A stretch of DNA of 32,261 nt, taken from a virus. The notes beneath the pieces were generated by a model, which ran no database searches, had not been told where the DNA came from, and saw only the letters and a program-made list of their open reading frames with translations. The position numbers and the translations under genes were made by a program. Numbering within the stretch: position 1 is the stretch's first letter; the number at the start of each line of letters is the position of its first letter. Shown one piece after another: positions 11,977 to 19,611 of this stretch. Location: IMG/VR virus record IMGVR_UViG_3300021057_000128, positions 1 to 32,261 of that record; one strand, 5' to 3'.

Positions 11977-12100
11977 GCTCCTGGCTCCGGCCTCTCCCGT
12001 GTGGCTGTCGCACAATTTGAATATCACTCGACCCCTAGAGAGCACGCCCCCCTGAAGGTCCCCACCTTCGTAGAAGCCACAACCGCCCAGGAGCACTTTT
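11977..12100 (+). ncRNA. Structured leader RNA ahead of the packaging operon
   Basis: GCTCCTGG (11977-11984) pairs with CCAGGAGC (12087-12094) as closing stem. TGTGGCT (12000-12006) pairs with AGCCACA (12075-12081), GTCG with CGAC (12007-12010/12029-12032), and GAAGGT-CCCC-ACCTTC (12054-12069) is a perfect hairpin; CTCTC/GAGAG (11992-11996/12038-12042) would form a pseudoknot. The closing 3' strand holds AGGAG, so folding could sequester it. No coding frame is supported in these 124 nt. It could be a riboswitch-like element or an antiterminator RNA acting at the late operon; no known class was matched. Confidence 0.55.
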
Positions 12101-12106
12101 GAAACT

Positions 12107-12268
12107 ATGAAAGGATACGTAATAAAGGTAGTTCCTATACAGCATGACGGAGCCGTCTCATTAACCACAGAGCAGCTTATAGATGCGAAGACATGGTATC
12201 TTGACTCGGCCGACTTTGATGAAAGGGCGCTGGCATCAATTGTGAACAATAGCAGGATAGGAACCTAA
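12107..12268 (+). CDS. Small hypothetical protein (53 aa) heading the late operon
   Basis: 53 residues (start MKGYVIKVVPIQHDGAVSL), mostly beta then acidic helix. It begins 12 nt after the leader RNA with a TATG context; AGGAG is 13 nt upstream, too far for a normal Shine-Dalgarno. Too short to appear in size-filtered gene lists, but its codons and position support it. Function unknown. Confidence 0.55.
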   Translation: MKGYVIKVVPIQHDGAVSLTTEQLIDAKTWYLDSADFDERALASIVNNSRIGT

Positions 12269-12275
12269 AAAACCT

Positions 12276-12551
12276 ATGGCAGGTGACGCATCACGAGAGA
12301 ATGGAAAGAAAGGAGGCAGACCAAAGGGCACGCTCAACAAGCCCCGGTTCCTCGATTTTTATACAGAAAAGGAGTTGGAGCAGTTTGTCGCTGAAACAAA
12401 AGAGAAGGCGAAGACTGACAGCCGCATCCATGCGTGGATTGCAGACCAGATATTCCATAAGGCACCACAGGCAGTTGACGTAACGACAAACGGAAAGGAG
12501 TTGCCGCAGCCGATATTAGCCCCTATTGTAAATAAAGATGGCACACTTTGA
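12276..12551 (+). CDS. TerS-like small terminase protein (putative)
   Basis: 91 residues with an N-terminal GKKGGRPKGTLNKPR motif, the basic AT-hook-like start typical of phage small terminase or DNA-recognition proteins, followed by a helical region (FYTEKELEQFVAETKEKA) and a tail. It lies two genes before TerL in the classic TerS position. It would bind the packaging site and load TerL. The stop overlaps the next gene by 14 nt. The motif alone is not unique, so it remains putative. Confidence 0.6.
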   Translation: MAGDASRENGKKGGRPKGTLNKPRFLDFYTEKELEQFVAETKEKAKTDSRIHAWIADQIFHKAPQAVDVTTNGKELPQPILAPIVNKDGTL

Positions 12552-12795
12552 CCCTATCAAGCAATTCGCTGCGGATTACGCGAATTTATATGCGAACCAG
12601 CAACGTGCGATGAGGCTGCTGTGGCTACTTTCTAAAGATGTACCAAGCGACGACAGCTCTACAATGACAACGAGAACGAGTAAGGAGCCGTGTGATGGTT
12701 GTGGTGCGCCTAGCGTAGCTCTCGATGAGCACGACAGGCTCTCTTGTATCTCGTGCCTATATGTACCAAGCGACAACAGCCCTCAAAAAGATTAA
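12538..12795 (+). CDS. Small protein with inserted zinc-finger module, overlapping TerL
   Basis: 85 residues overlapping both neighbours. The first 33 residues are helical and the last few end PSDNSPQKD. Between them lies a Thr/Ser stretch and a zinc finger (CDGCGAPSVALDEHDRLSC followed by ISC). The segment from residue 34 to about 75 is bounded by two near-identical DNA repeats (12638 and 12761), which encode VPSDDSS and VPSDNSP here. Deleting it gives a continuous 44-residue protein, so the finger looks like a duplication or insertion. Its last 35 nt overlap the TerL start. No function known. Confidence 0.6.
   Translation: MAHFDPIKQFAADYANLYANQQRAMRLLWLLSKDVPSDDSSTMTTRTSKEPCDGCGAPSVALDEHDRLSCISCLYVPSDNSPQKD
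12638..12784 (+). repeat. Direct repeat flanking the zinc-finger segment at the TerL start
   Basis: ATGTACCAAGCGACGACAGC at 12638 and ATGTACCAAGCGACAACAGC at 12761 differ at one of 20 bases and are exactly 123 bp (41 codons) apart. In the TerL frame the upstream copy reads MYQATTALQ then stop, a dead start; the downstream copy is the working start. The arrangement points to an insertion or local duplication that kept both genes in frame. Confidence 0.8.
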
Positions 12796-13957
12796 GGCAA
12801 TGAAGAAGCGCCTCCGGGTTATCCAAGGAGGCTCATCAGCAGGAAAGACCATCGCCATCCTGCTTATTCTCATTCACCGCCTTCAAAGTGAAAAGGGACT
12901 GGTGAGCTCTGTTGTTTCAGAGACGATGCCACACCTCAAACGCGGAGCAATTAGAGACTTCCTCAACATCATGGAAGCGCATAACTACTACGACGACAAC
13001 CGCTGGAACCGTTCAGACTTTACGTACACATTTGAGACCGGCTCTAAGCTTGAGTTTTTCAGTGCTGACTCACCGGATAAAGTGCGCGGCCCCCGACGTA
13101 ACGGCGACCTCTTCATCAATGAGTGCAACAACGTATCGTTTGAGACCTATACGCAATTAGCAATCCGTACCCTCGGCTCGATCTATCTGGACTACAACCC
13201 TGTGGCGGAGTTTTGGGTACATGATGAGATTGTGAATAAGGGGGTTGAGCATGACTTTCTCGTGGTAACATACAGAGACAATGAAGGACTCCCGCAAGTT
13301 ATCGTCGATGAAATCGAAAGCCGCAGAGGCAACAAAGCGTTTTGGCAAGTCTACGGAGAAGGCCAACTTGGAGAAGCTGAGGGACGCATCTTTACTGGCT
13401 GGAATACAGCACTTGAGGAAATCCCCCACGAGGCACGGCTTGAGCGTTACGGGCTCGACTTTGGATACACTAATGATCCATCTGCAATCGTTGGAGTCTA
13501 CTATTACAATGGCGGCTACATTCTCGACGAAATCGCCTACCAAAAGGGCCTCTCGAACAAACAGATTGCCGACATCATCCTCAACCAGCCCAAAAAGGCG
13601 CTCACGATAGCCGACAGCGCCGAGCCTAAGAGCATCGACGAGATACGCTTGTACGGCGTCAATATCATGCCCACCACCAAAGGCCCCGGAAGCGTCTTGC
13701 AGCGAATCCAAATGGCCCAGGATCAGCAAATCAGCGTCACCAAGCGCTCAACCAACGTCATCAAGGAGTATCGGAACTACCTCTGGCTTACGGATAAGGA
13801 CGGGCGCATTATCAACGAGCCCGACCACCTGTGGTCACATTCGATGGATGCCTTCATGTATGCACTTGGTTCAGTTGCGCCGATGCTCAAGCGTAAAGAG
13901 ATATTAGATATGATACCCCGATTAGCAGTGAGAGAACGTAAGAACCCCGCACGGTAA
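12761..13957 (+). CDS. terL: Terminase large subunit (TerL), PBSX/Terminase_3 type
   Basis: 398 residues from ATG 12761 (MYQATTALKKI); the longer frame from 12725 has 12 extra residues that fit poorly. The ATPase domain shows Walker A GGSSAGKT, VVSETMPHLKRGAIRDF, a LEFFSADSPDKVRGPRRNG block and Walker B GDLFINE. The nuclease domain has Asp in GLDFGYTNDPSAIVG, Asp in IADSAEPKSIDEIR and the closing SHSMDAFMYAL. It packages DNA into proheads and cuts concatemers. All key acids are present. It has no visible Shine-Dalgarno. Confidence 0.95.
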   Translation: MYQATTALKKIKAMKKRLRVIQGGSSAGKTIAILLILIHRLQSEKGLVSSVVSETMPHLKRGAIRDFLNIMEAHNYYDDNRWNRSDFTYTFETGSKLEFFSADSPDKVRGPRRNGDLFINECNNVSFETYTQLAIRTLGSIYLDYNPVAEFWVHDEIVNKGVEHDFLVVTYRDNEGLPQVIVDEIESRRGNKAFWQVYGEGQLGEAEGRIFTGWNTALEEIPHEARLERYGLDFGYTNDPSAIVGVYYYNGGYILDEIAYQKGLSNKQIADIILNQPKKALTIADSAEPKSIDEIRLYGVNIMPTTKGPGSVLQRIQMAQDQQISVTKRSTNVIKEYRNYLWLTDKDGRIINEPDHLWSHSMDAFMYALGSVAPMLKRKEILDMIPRLAVRERKNPAR

Positions 13958-13987
13958 CTTATACACAGGCTCTTCACTTGCAATTCA

Positions 13988-13996
13988 TGATACGAT
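13988..13996 (+). promoter_or_regulatory. Extended -10 promoter TGATACGAT (leaderless gene)
   Basis: TGn plus TACGAT (5 of 6), immediately followed by ATGCGTATG. Start near 14003 supports ATG 14003 as a leaderless start rather than ATG 13997. Confidence 0.55.
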
Positions 13997-14002
13997 ATGC
14001 GT

Positions 14003-14260
14003 ATGGCTAAAAAAGCTAAATTCTCCCTTAAAGTACAGATAGGTGATAAGACATACACCTCAACTGGAGAAAGCGCCTTTGAAGCACTCAAGGGACTCCC
14101 CAGGCCCCCTAAAATCATGTCTAAGGTCCTTGTAACCATCACCAGCGGCAAACTCAAGAAAGAGCGGTTGTACTATCCCGTCCAAGCCAAGCGCCTCTTT
14201 TTCACCTCTCCCAACATGCAGCAGATACAAGCCAAGCTTTTAGAAGCGGGGATGAAATAA
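14003..14260 (+). CDS. Small basic hypothetical phage protein
   Basis: 85 residues. A beta-rich Lys-containing protein (KAKFSLKVQIGDKTYTSTGE, LVTITSGKLKKERLYYPVQA) reminiscent of small phage proteins located between TerL and portal. No catalytic motif. ATG 13997 (two residues longer) is possible, but the promoter favours 14003. Confidence 0.6.
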   Translation: MAKKAKFSLKVQIGDKTYTSTGESAFEALKGLPRPPKIMSKVLVTITSGKLKKERLYYPVQAKRLFFTSPNMQQIQAKLLEAGMK

Positions 14261-14261
14261 T

Positions 14262-14501
14262 ATGAACGAGTGCAAAAACAACACATGCGACTGCCCGAAG
14301 GAGGTGCAGGGGGTAACATATTCTAATGTTGACGAGTTTATACGACACCAGAGGCGTAATGGAATCTTTGAGATACATTTTCCTAAGCCAGAATGGGAGG
14401 AGTTGCGCGATTTTTGCCGCGCCAATGGATATGTAGACCCCAACCACAACGACGACATCTTAGGAACCAAATGTGTCCTCGACCATGCTCCATCTGCCTA
14501 A
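14262..14501 (+). CDS. Small hypothetical protein with N-terminal Cys motif
   Basis: 79 residues, start MNECKNNTCDCPKEVQGVTY. Three Cys in the first 11 residues and one near the end could bind metal. The rest is acidic and aromatic. TATG start, no Shine-Dalgarno. It overlaps the next gene by 29 nt. Confidence 0.55.
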   Translation: MNECKNNTCDCPKEVQGVTYSNVDEFIRHQRRNGIFEIHFPKPEWEELRDFCRANGYVDPNHNDDILGTKCVLDHAPSA

Positions 14502-14694
14502 AATCCTCGACCATGTACGCTATACCTGTAACAAAGGAGACAACGACGAAATGGTTTTCCACATACACCTGGCAACCTCGCACTACAAAGGCGAGCGCCT
14601 GCGCAACCTTGACACCAAGCACCTTCGGAAGATTGAGAACCTTTTTATCCTCGCCTACCCCAAAGAGCGGGTGCGCGTAGCCTTTGACCGCTAA
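14473..14694 (+). CDS. Small hypothetical protein preceding the portal
   Basis: 73 residues from ATG 14473; ATG 14485 (69 aa) is equally possible. Basic and His-rich (HLPKILDHVRYTCNKGDND, FHIHLATSHYKGERL). No family recognised. Ends 1 nt before the portal ATG. Confidence 0.5.
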   Translation: MSSTMLHLPKILDHVRYTCNKGDNDEMVFHIHLATSHYKGERLRNLDTKHLRKIENLFILAYPKERVRVAFDR

Positions 14695-14695
14695 C

Positions 14696-16507
14696 ATGGA
14701 CAACGACGCAGATATTTTTGCATACATCCAAACGCAAGAAGCCGCCTATAAGCGGCGTATTCGCGTTGCCGAGGGGTGGGAGTGGAATATGCACTCGCAC
14801 ATCCAGAAAGCCATTTTGTACAAAAACAGCCAGTTCATCGAGGGGAACTCAGACACCGAGCGCCAGTTCAAGCCGTTTAAAAACATCATCCGACCTATCT
14901 TGAACCTGCAATACCGCGCCGAGGGCTTTGATGTAAAAGATATCGTTTTGTATGTAGACAATGCCGGGAAATATCACCTCTCATTCCTCGCAAAGAAGTA
15001 CCATGAGAAATATGCCCGTGATAACGGCTTGGACACCTTCATTGATGAGATGGTAGAGAGCTACATCGACTTCGGCGGCGTCCTCGTGAAGAACGTGAAC
15101 GACGTGCGGCCCGAGGTTGTTCCCCTTCAGAGCATTGCCTTCTGCGACCAAACCGACGTGCTGAGCGGCCCTATCGGCATCAAGCACTACTTCAGCCCCG
15201 ACCAGCTCTTAGAAATGGCCTCAAAGGGCTGGGGAGACAAGAAGAACGGCGCAACCGCCTCGCTTGAGGAAACGATCATCCTCTCCCGCAAAGAAAAGAA
15301 GCAAGACCCGAACGGCGTCCTGACCCAGACACCCGGCAAGTACATTGAGGTCTACGAAGTACACGGCAACCTCCCTCTGAAGTTCCTCAAGGGGGATCAG
15401 AACTCCCTCAAGTACGTGAACCAAATGCAGATTGTGTGCTTCTACGAAAAGAACGGCAGCGAAAAGGGCAAGATCGTCCTCTACAAAGCCGAAGAATCCA
15501 AGAGCCCGTTCAAGTTCAAGAAGCGCGACCCGATCTATGGCCGCGCCCTTGGATTCGGAGGCGTGGAAGAGCTCGAAGACCCCCAGGTGTGGACAAACTA
15601 CAACGAGATACGCAAGCAGCAGATGCTCGACGCCTCTTCCAAGACGGTCATCGTCACCTCAGACAGCGCCTTGGCCTCGCGTCACCCTTCAGGGCTCAAG
15701 GACGTGGACAACATGGAGATCATCGAGGAAGCACCCCAGTCAAATACCCGCCAGCTCGACACCTTCCCCCGCAATATCAAGCTCTTCGAAGAATCCAACA
15801 TGCAGTGGGAGGGCCAGGCGCAGAAAATGGGCTCGGCCAACGACTCCATCATGGGCGAGAGCCCGACCGCAGGCACCCCCTTCAAGCTCCAAGAGCTCGT
15901 CACGCAGGAATCCCACTCACTCCATGAGTACCGCAAGGGCCAGCTCGCCACCTTCCTTGATGAGATATACCGCGACTGGATCATTCCCCGTATCTCCCGC
16001 GACGTGGTGAAGGGCGCGGAGTTCCTTTCAGAGCTCGACCTGGAGGAGTTGCAGTACGTCGGAGATTGCGTCGTCCGAACCGCCGAGAACGACATGATTA
16101 AAGAGAAGATACTCAACGGCGAATTGATCGACCCCGAGGAGGTGGAGGGCTACAAGGAGATTGTCAAAGACGAGTTCAAGCGCAAAGGCAACAAACACTT
16201 CCTCAAACTCCTCAAGGGCGAAATGAAAGACGCCCCTATGAGCGTCAAAACCAACATAGTCGGAAAACAAAAGAACCTCGCCGCGACCGTGGATAAGATC
16301 GGCAATGTTATACGCACCGTATTGCAAGCCGGTGGCCCGACCGCCCTCTCATTCCCGGCTACCTGGGATGTGATAAACCAGATGATTGAAAAGAGCGGCT
16401 TAGACCCCGTGGACTTCAGCGGCTTGGCAGAAGCCTTCAAGAAACTCCAACAGCAACAAGCGCAAATGCAAGCGCAACCCGTACCAGCTCAACCCGCAAT
16501 GGTATGA
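14696..16507 (+). CDS. Portal protein
   Basis: 603 residues from ATG 14696 (the frame extends 4 codons upstream to a TTG that overlaps the previous gene). The N-terminal helical part, Asp/Glu-rich beta core (DIVLYVDNAGKYHLSFLAK, GGVLVKNVNDVRPEVVPLQS), the long central region (YGRALGFGGVEELEDPQVW, YNEIRKQQMLDASS) and a Gln-rich C-terminus (LQQQQAQMQAQPVPAQP) match the large dodecameric portals of phages without a tape-measure gene nearby. It lies between TerL and scaffold, as expected. It forms the DNA entry vertex. No frameshift seen. Confidence 0.85.
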   Translation: MDNDADIFAYIQTQEAAYKRRIRVAEGWEWNMHSHIQKAILYKNSQFIEGNSDTERQFKPFKNIIRPILNLQYRAEGFDVKDIVLYVDNAGKYHLSFLAKKYHEKYARDNGLDTFIDEMVESYIDFGGVLVKNVNDVRPEVVPLQSIAFCDQTDVLSGPIGIKHYFSPDQLLEMASKGWGDKKNGATASLEETIILSRKEKKQDPNGVLTQTPGKYIEVYEVHGNLPLKFLKGDQNSLKYVNQMQIVCFYEKNGSEKGKIVLYKAEESKSPFKFKKRDPIYGRALGFGGVEELEDPQVWTNYNEIRKQQMLDASSKTVIVTSDSALASRHPSGLKDVDNMEIIEEAPQSNTRQLDTFPRNIKLFEESNMQWEGQAQKMGSANDSIMGESPTAGTPFKLQELVTQESHSLHEYRKGQLATFLDEIYRDWIIPRISRDVVKGAEFLSELDLEELQYVGDCVVRTAENDMIKEKILNGELIDPEEVEGYKEIVKDEFKRKGNKHFLKLLKGEMKDAPMSVKTNIVGKQKNLAATVDKIGNVIRTVLQAGGPTALSFPATWDVINQMIEKSGLDPVDFSGLAEAFKKLQQQQAQMQAQPVPAQPAMV

Positions 16508-16740
16508 ACCCCCTCAAACTCATCGCCGATAGTCCCGCAACCTACGAGGCCCTTAAGGAGCTCTTGGATGACCTGTTTCAGGTTGACCGTGAAGAGGTTA
16601 TTGGCCTCAACAATGAGCAAATCGGCGAGGTTGTCAGAGCGAGCCTGACGGGGCTGTATAAGGTCGATCTAGCCTTCAGAGAAATAGACAAGCACAAGAC
16701 AATCGAGAGAGTACAAAACAACATTAACCCAGCCCGTTAA
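16504..16740 (+). CDS. Small acidic helical protein after the portal
   Basis: 78 residues starting at ATGA overlap with the portal stop. Predicted helical (KELLDDLFQVDREEVIGL, LYKVDLAFREIDKHKTI). Such proteins follow portals in many phages and may help portal or connector assembly, but no family was identified. Confidence 0.6.
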   Translation: MNPLKLIADSPATYEALKELLDDLFQVDREEVIGLNNEQIGEVVRASLTGLYKVDLAFREIDKHKTIERVQNNINPAR

Positions 16741-16757
16741 TAGCTAATTATCAACAT

Positions 16758-17153
16758 ATGGAACTCACCAAAACACAAACAATTGCCTTCATACTAGCGG
16801 TAGTGCTGGTATGCGGCTTGGTAGCGAGCATTGTCAAATCGACACGGACAGCGTATGGCGCAGCCCCCAGCGGCTTGATTGCCACCGTTGCCTCTACGTC
16901 GCAATCAGCCGTGAGCGCAACCGCAATCACCCTGTTTGCCACCAGCACATGCACCTCCCGCACGATCTCAACCCTCGGGGCTCCTATCATGCTGACCTTC
17001 AGTGACATCACCGGCCAGACCCCGACCGCTTCCCTTGGATTCGTACAAGGAGCAAGCACCACCGTAACCTACGACGCGGAGCTTTATGGCTGCGGCCGCG
17101 TGCGTGCATACAGCTTTGGCAGCCAGTCCATTACCATTAGTGAAAACAAATAA
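16758..17153 (+). CDS. Small surface-like protein with N-terminal membrane anchor
   Basis: 131 residues. Residues 8-28 form one hydrophobic helix (TIAFILAVVLVCGLVASIV). The rest is a Ser/Thr/Ala-rich beta-type domain (TVASTSQSAVSATAITLFA, SLGFVQGASTTVTYDAE) with two Cys. This resembles a type II anchored or signal-peptide-bearing surface protein. In a phage virion block it is unusual: it could decorate the capsid only if the N-terminus were hidden, or be displayed on the host cell. No homology recognised. Confidence 0.65.
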   Translation: MELTKTQTIAFILAVVLVCGLVASIVKSTRTAYGAAPSGLIATVASTSQSAVSATAITLFATSTCTSRTISTLGAPIMLTFSDITGQTPTASLGFVQGASTTVTYDAELYGCGRVRAYSFGSQSITISENK

Positions 17154-17154
17154 T

Positions 17155-17286
17155 ATGGCAACGCTCGAAGATGCGCGTATGCCGCGATTGAGAGACAAAC
17201 ATCTCGCGCTGGCAGAAAAATCAACCGAATTAGAGCCGGTCGAATCTAAGGAGAAAAAAAGTTATAAGCCTAAGAAAAAGAAGTAA
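17155..17286 (+). CDS. Small charged protein (43 aa)
   Basis: 43 residues with a TATG start directly after the preceding stop. A basic middle, a Glu-rich patch and a Lys-only tail (KKSYKPKKKK). It may bind nucleic acid or the capsid interior. The frame is open upstream to 17086, but that part overlaps the previous gene and is not needed. Confidence 0.5.
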   Translation: MATLEDARMPRLRDKHLALAEKSTELEPVESKEKKSYKPKKKK

Positions 17287-17288
17287 AT

Positions 17289-17960
17289 ATGCACAAAGCA
17301 TTAACCGCAGGACTCACAGCCGTTGTACTCCTCTTAGGAGGCTACACGCTCACCCGTGATACAGGCATTGGTCCTATCGGTCCGCAAGGCCCGCAAGGTC
17401 CCGCCGGTGAAAGCATTGCAGGCCCGCAAGGTCCCGCAGGCAAGGACGGCCGCGCCGTTACCTATGGCGCAGTGTCTTCATCAGAGATTTACACTGACTA
17501 TCTCTGCGTGAACAATTCGTGCACCAAGTACCTTCGCGGATCGTTCCGCGACGCGACGACAACCCTCGCCGCTGTCAGGAATCCGTGGAACGCAACCTCG
17601 ACCGTTACGTTCACCCAGCTCGCCGGTATCAACGGCACCACTACCAACACGTTTGTCGTTGCGACCTCAACCGCAGCCGGAGCAACCGCAGGCGCGACGA
17701 TGGCAGGGAACTTCTCGTGCCAAATCGCCACCTCGACCTCATTCACGGCGGTAGCGGGAGCGACTACGGATGGTTCGACCCTCGCAAGGCTCGTTTCCTG
17801 CACCACTGTTGCAGCGAACGGCTTCCTTGTTGGTCCGAGCGAGTACGTCATCATTCAGGCGTCTTCGACCTATGCTTCCATCGGCGCGGACAACAACGCC
17901 ATTACGAACGTGGTCAATACGCTCTCGGGAACGTACGAGCTCCAGTTCAAGAAGAACTAA
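17289..17960 (+). CDS. Secreted/anchored protein with collagen-like repeat
   Basis: 223 residues. A hydrophobic N-terminus (TAGLTAVVLLLGGYTLTRD) is followed by Gly-x-y triplets (GPIGPQGPQGPAGESIAG, then GPQGPAGKDG) over about residues 26-57 and a beta-rich Ser/Thr domain. Collagen-like repeats trimerise and are common in phage fibres. Combined with a signal peptide this is a secreted or surface-displayed trimer. It precedes the scaffold gene, so it may be a head decoration fibre. Confidence 0.75.
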   Translation: MHKALTAGLTAVVLLLGGYTLTRDTGIGPIGPQGPQGPAGESIAGPQGPAGKDGRAVTYGAVSSSEIYTDYLCVNNSCTKYLRGSFRDATTTLAAVRNPWNATSTVTFTQLAGINGTTTNTFVVATSTAAGATAGATMAGNFSCQIATSTSFTAVAGATTDGSTLARLVSCTTVAANGFLVGPSEYVIIQASSTYASIGADNNAITNVVNTLSGTYELQFKKN

Positions 17961-18017
17961 CTTTTATACAGAGACGCCCAACTCTTAAACGGGCCTAGTG
18001 TTTCCAATCACTCAAAT

Positions 18018-18620
18018 ATGGAAGAAATCATTGAGAACGACAACTCTTTAAATAACGAGACCACCGAAACTGACTCGGGAGCTACTGAAACAACCGTTGA
18101 TGTAGCGGCTTTGCAAAAGAAGGTTGAGGAGTATGAAAATACCAACCGCCAACTCTTTGAACGTGCAAAGAAGGCAGAAGGCTTTGTGAAGGTTGACGGT
18201 AAGTGGGTGAAAGCCCCCAAGCCTGAAGAGGCTATCGAAACCAAAAACAAGCTCGACGCCACCACAGGCGAATTAAGCGAAACGCAACTGGACTACCTCG
18301 ACCTTAAGGGAATTACCCATGAGGAAGACATAGAGATCATTCAGAAGGTCATGAAGCGCACGGGTCAAACCGTCCGCCAGGCCCTCGCAGATGACTACGT
18401 GCAGGCCAAGCTTGAGAAAGCGAAGCAGGCACGGGAAGTCCAGAACGCCATGCCGAGCTCGACTCGACGTTCCGGCCAGACAGAGACCAACGATGTTGAC
18501 TACTGGCTGAACAAGAACGCGGCAACGGGAGAACTTCCGACCGACTTTGAGCTTCGAGCAAAGGTTATCGACGCCAAGATGAGCAAGCAGAGTGACAACA
18601 CTCCGCCGTGGCGTAAGTAA
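18018..18620 (+). CDS. Scaffold-like acidic protein
   Basis: 200 residues, acidic, with a coiled-coil segment (AALQKKVEEYENTNRQLFE) and a helical middle (EDIEIIQKVMKRTGQTVRQ, KLEKAKQAREVQNAM). Composition and position directly before the major capsid protein match phage scaffolding proteins, which guide prohead assembly and leave before DNA entry. No protease gene is seen, so it would have to exit intact. Confidence 0.75.
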   Translation: MEEIIENDNSLNNETTETDSGATETTVDVAALQKKVEEYENTNRQLFERAKKAEGFVKVDGKWVKAPKPEEAIETKNKLDATTGELSETQLDYLDLKGITHEEDIEIIQKVMKRTGQTVRQALADDYVQAKLEKAKQAREVQNAMPSSTRRSGQTETNDVDYWLNKNAATGELPTDFELRAKVIDAKMSKQSDNTPPWRK

Positions 18621-18629
18621 GCAAATTCG

Positions 18630-18660
18630 CCTGATTAACAGACACACTCTGAAAATCAGG
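18630..18660 (+). other. Stem-loop directly before the capsid start
   Basis: CCTGATT (18630-18636) pairs with AATCAGG (18654-18660) around a 17-nt loop; the stem ends 1 nt before the capsid ATG. No T-run follows, so it is not a terminator. A similar hairpin precedes the next gene at 19586-19610. Confidence 0.5.
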
Positions 18661-18661
18661 T

Positions 18662-19579
18662 ATGGCATCAAATCTTCAGGCGCAGTACCAGCAGGAGTGG
18701 GATACACAGCTCGCGCGTCGTCTCGACAAGCCGCAGAACTGGAAGGAGGTATGCGAGGTGAAATACACCAACACGCAGACCATTGTCCTTCCGTACATCT
18801 CGACGGCAGGCGAACCGGCTGTATCAACCAGTCACTTCGCAGCGGCAGCAGATCGCTCGGACGTGACCAAGGTTATCCCGCTCGTGACTGTTACGCAGAC
18901 CTCAGAAACATTACAAATCGTCTCCACGGACTTCGCTGGCAGCGTCTACATCGACTTTGCCGATGAAGCTCAGTCTCGATACGTCAGCCAAATGGAAATG
19001 GCGGACCTCCTGGGCAAGAAGACCAACGAGCGCGTTGAAACCATCATCCTCGCCAACCACGCGGCGTGGACAGACTTCGGCGATGACGGTTCAGGCGGTA
19101 CGGGCCTCTCTGCGACACCCCTCACGGTCTCGAATACGAACATCGACGACATGATCCGTGGCATCATCCGTGAAATCCAGACGGCGAACGGCTACCAGCT
19201 CTATTTGGAGCGCGGCGGCTTCGTCACCTGGCGACCGGCTGACTGGGAGAAATTGGTCGCATTCATGCAGGCCAACGGCTACCAGTTCGCTGACGAGTCA
19301 CTCCGCGACGGTGGTAAGGGACGCTTGGGTAAGGAGACGATGGGCTTGTACCACTACGTCTCGACCTCGCACGCAACCGGCCACCTCATGGCAGGCGTAC
19401 GCGACGTTCAGATCCTCGGTATCCTCGGCACCACGTTTGGCAAGACCTACGTGAACGAGCACCCGGCATCTTCGACGGCTGGCTCCCTCTCGGGCACTCA
19501 GCTCTACACACGCTTGGACTACGGCCTCAAGGTTCGCACGAACCTCAAGCCGACTCTGTTCGACGTGAACGTAGCTTAG
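18662..19579 (+). CDS. Major capsid protein
   Basis: 305 residues, the right size for an HK97-fold coat of the P22/N4 group. N-terminal helix (QAQYQQEWDTQLARRLDKP), beta strands with Thr-rich stretches (NTQTIVLPYISTAGEPAVST), the long spine helix region (QMEMADLLGKKTNERVETII) and an A-domain ending (LDYGLKVRTNLKPTLFDVNV). It follows scaffold and precedes a connector. No visible cleavage site. Start by TATG. Confidence 0.85.
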   Translation: MASNLQAQYQQEWDTQLARRLDKPQNWKEVCEVKYTNTQTIVLPYISTAGEPAVSTSHFAAAADRSDVTKVIPLVTVTQTSETLQIVSTDFAGSVYIDFADEAQSRYVSQMEMADLLGKKTNERVETIILANHAAWTDFGDDGSGGTGLSATPLTVSNTNIDDMIRGIIREIQTANGYQLYLERGGFVTWRPADWEKLVAFMQANGYQFADESLRDGGKGRLGKETMGLYHYVSTSHATGHLMAGVRDVQILGILGTTFGKTYVNEHPASSTAGSLSGTQLYTRLDYGLKVRTNLKPTLFDVNVA

Positions 19580-19585
19580 TTTCCA

Positions 19586-19610
19586 TCCTTGCGCCTTTAC
19601 GGGCGCAGGA
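19586..19610 (+). other. Stem-loop between capsid and glycosyltransferase genes
   Basis: TCCT-bulged T-GCGCC pairs with GGCGC-AGGA around a 6-nt loop, ending 1 nt before the next ATG. No T-run. Together with the hairpin at 18630 it brackets the capsid gene, which could allow RNA processing or transcript stabilisation. Confidence 0.5.
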
Positions 19611-19611
19611 T

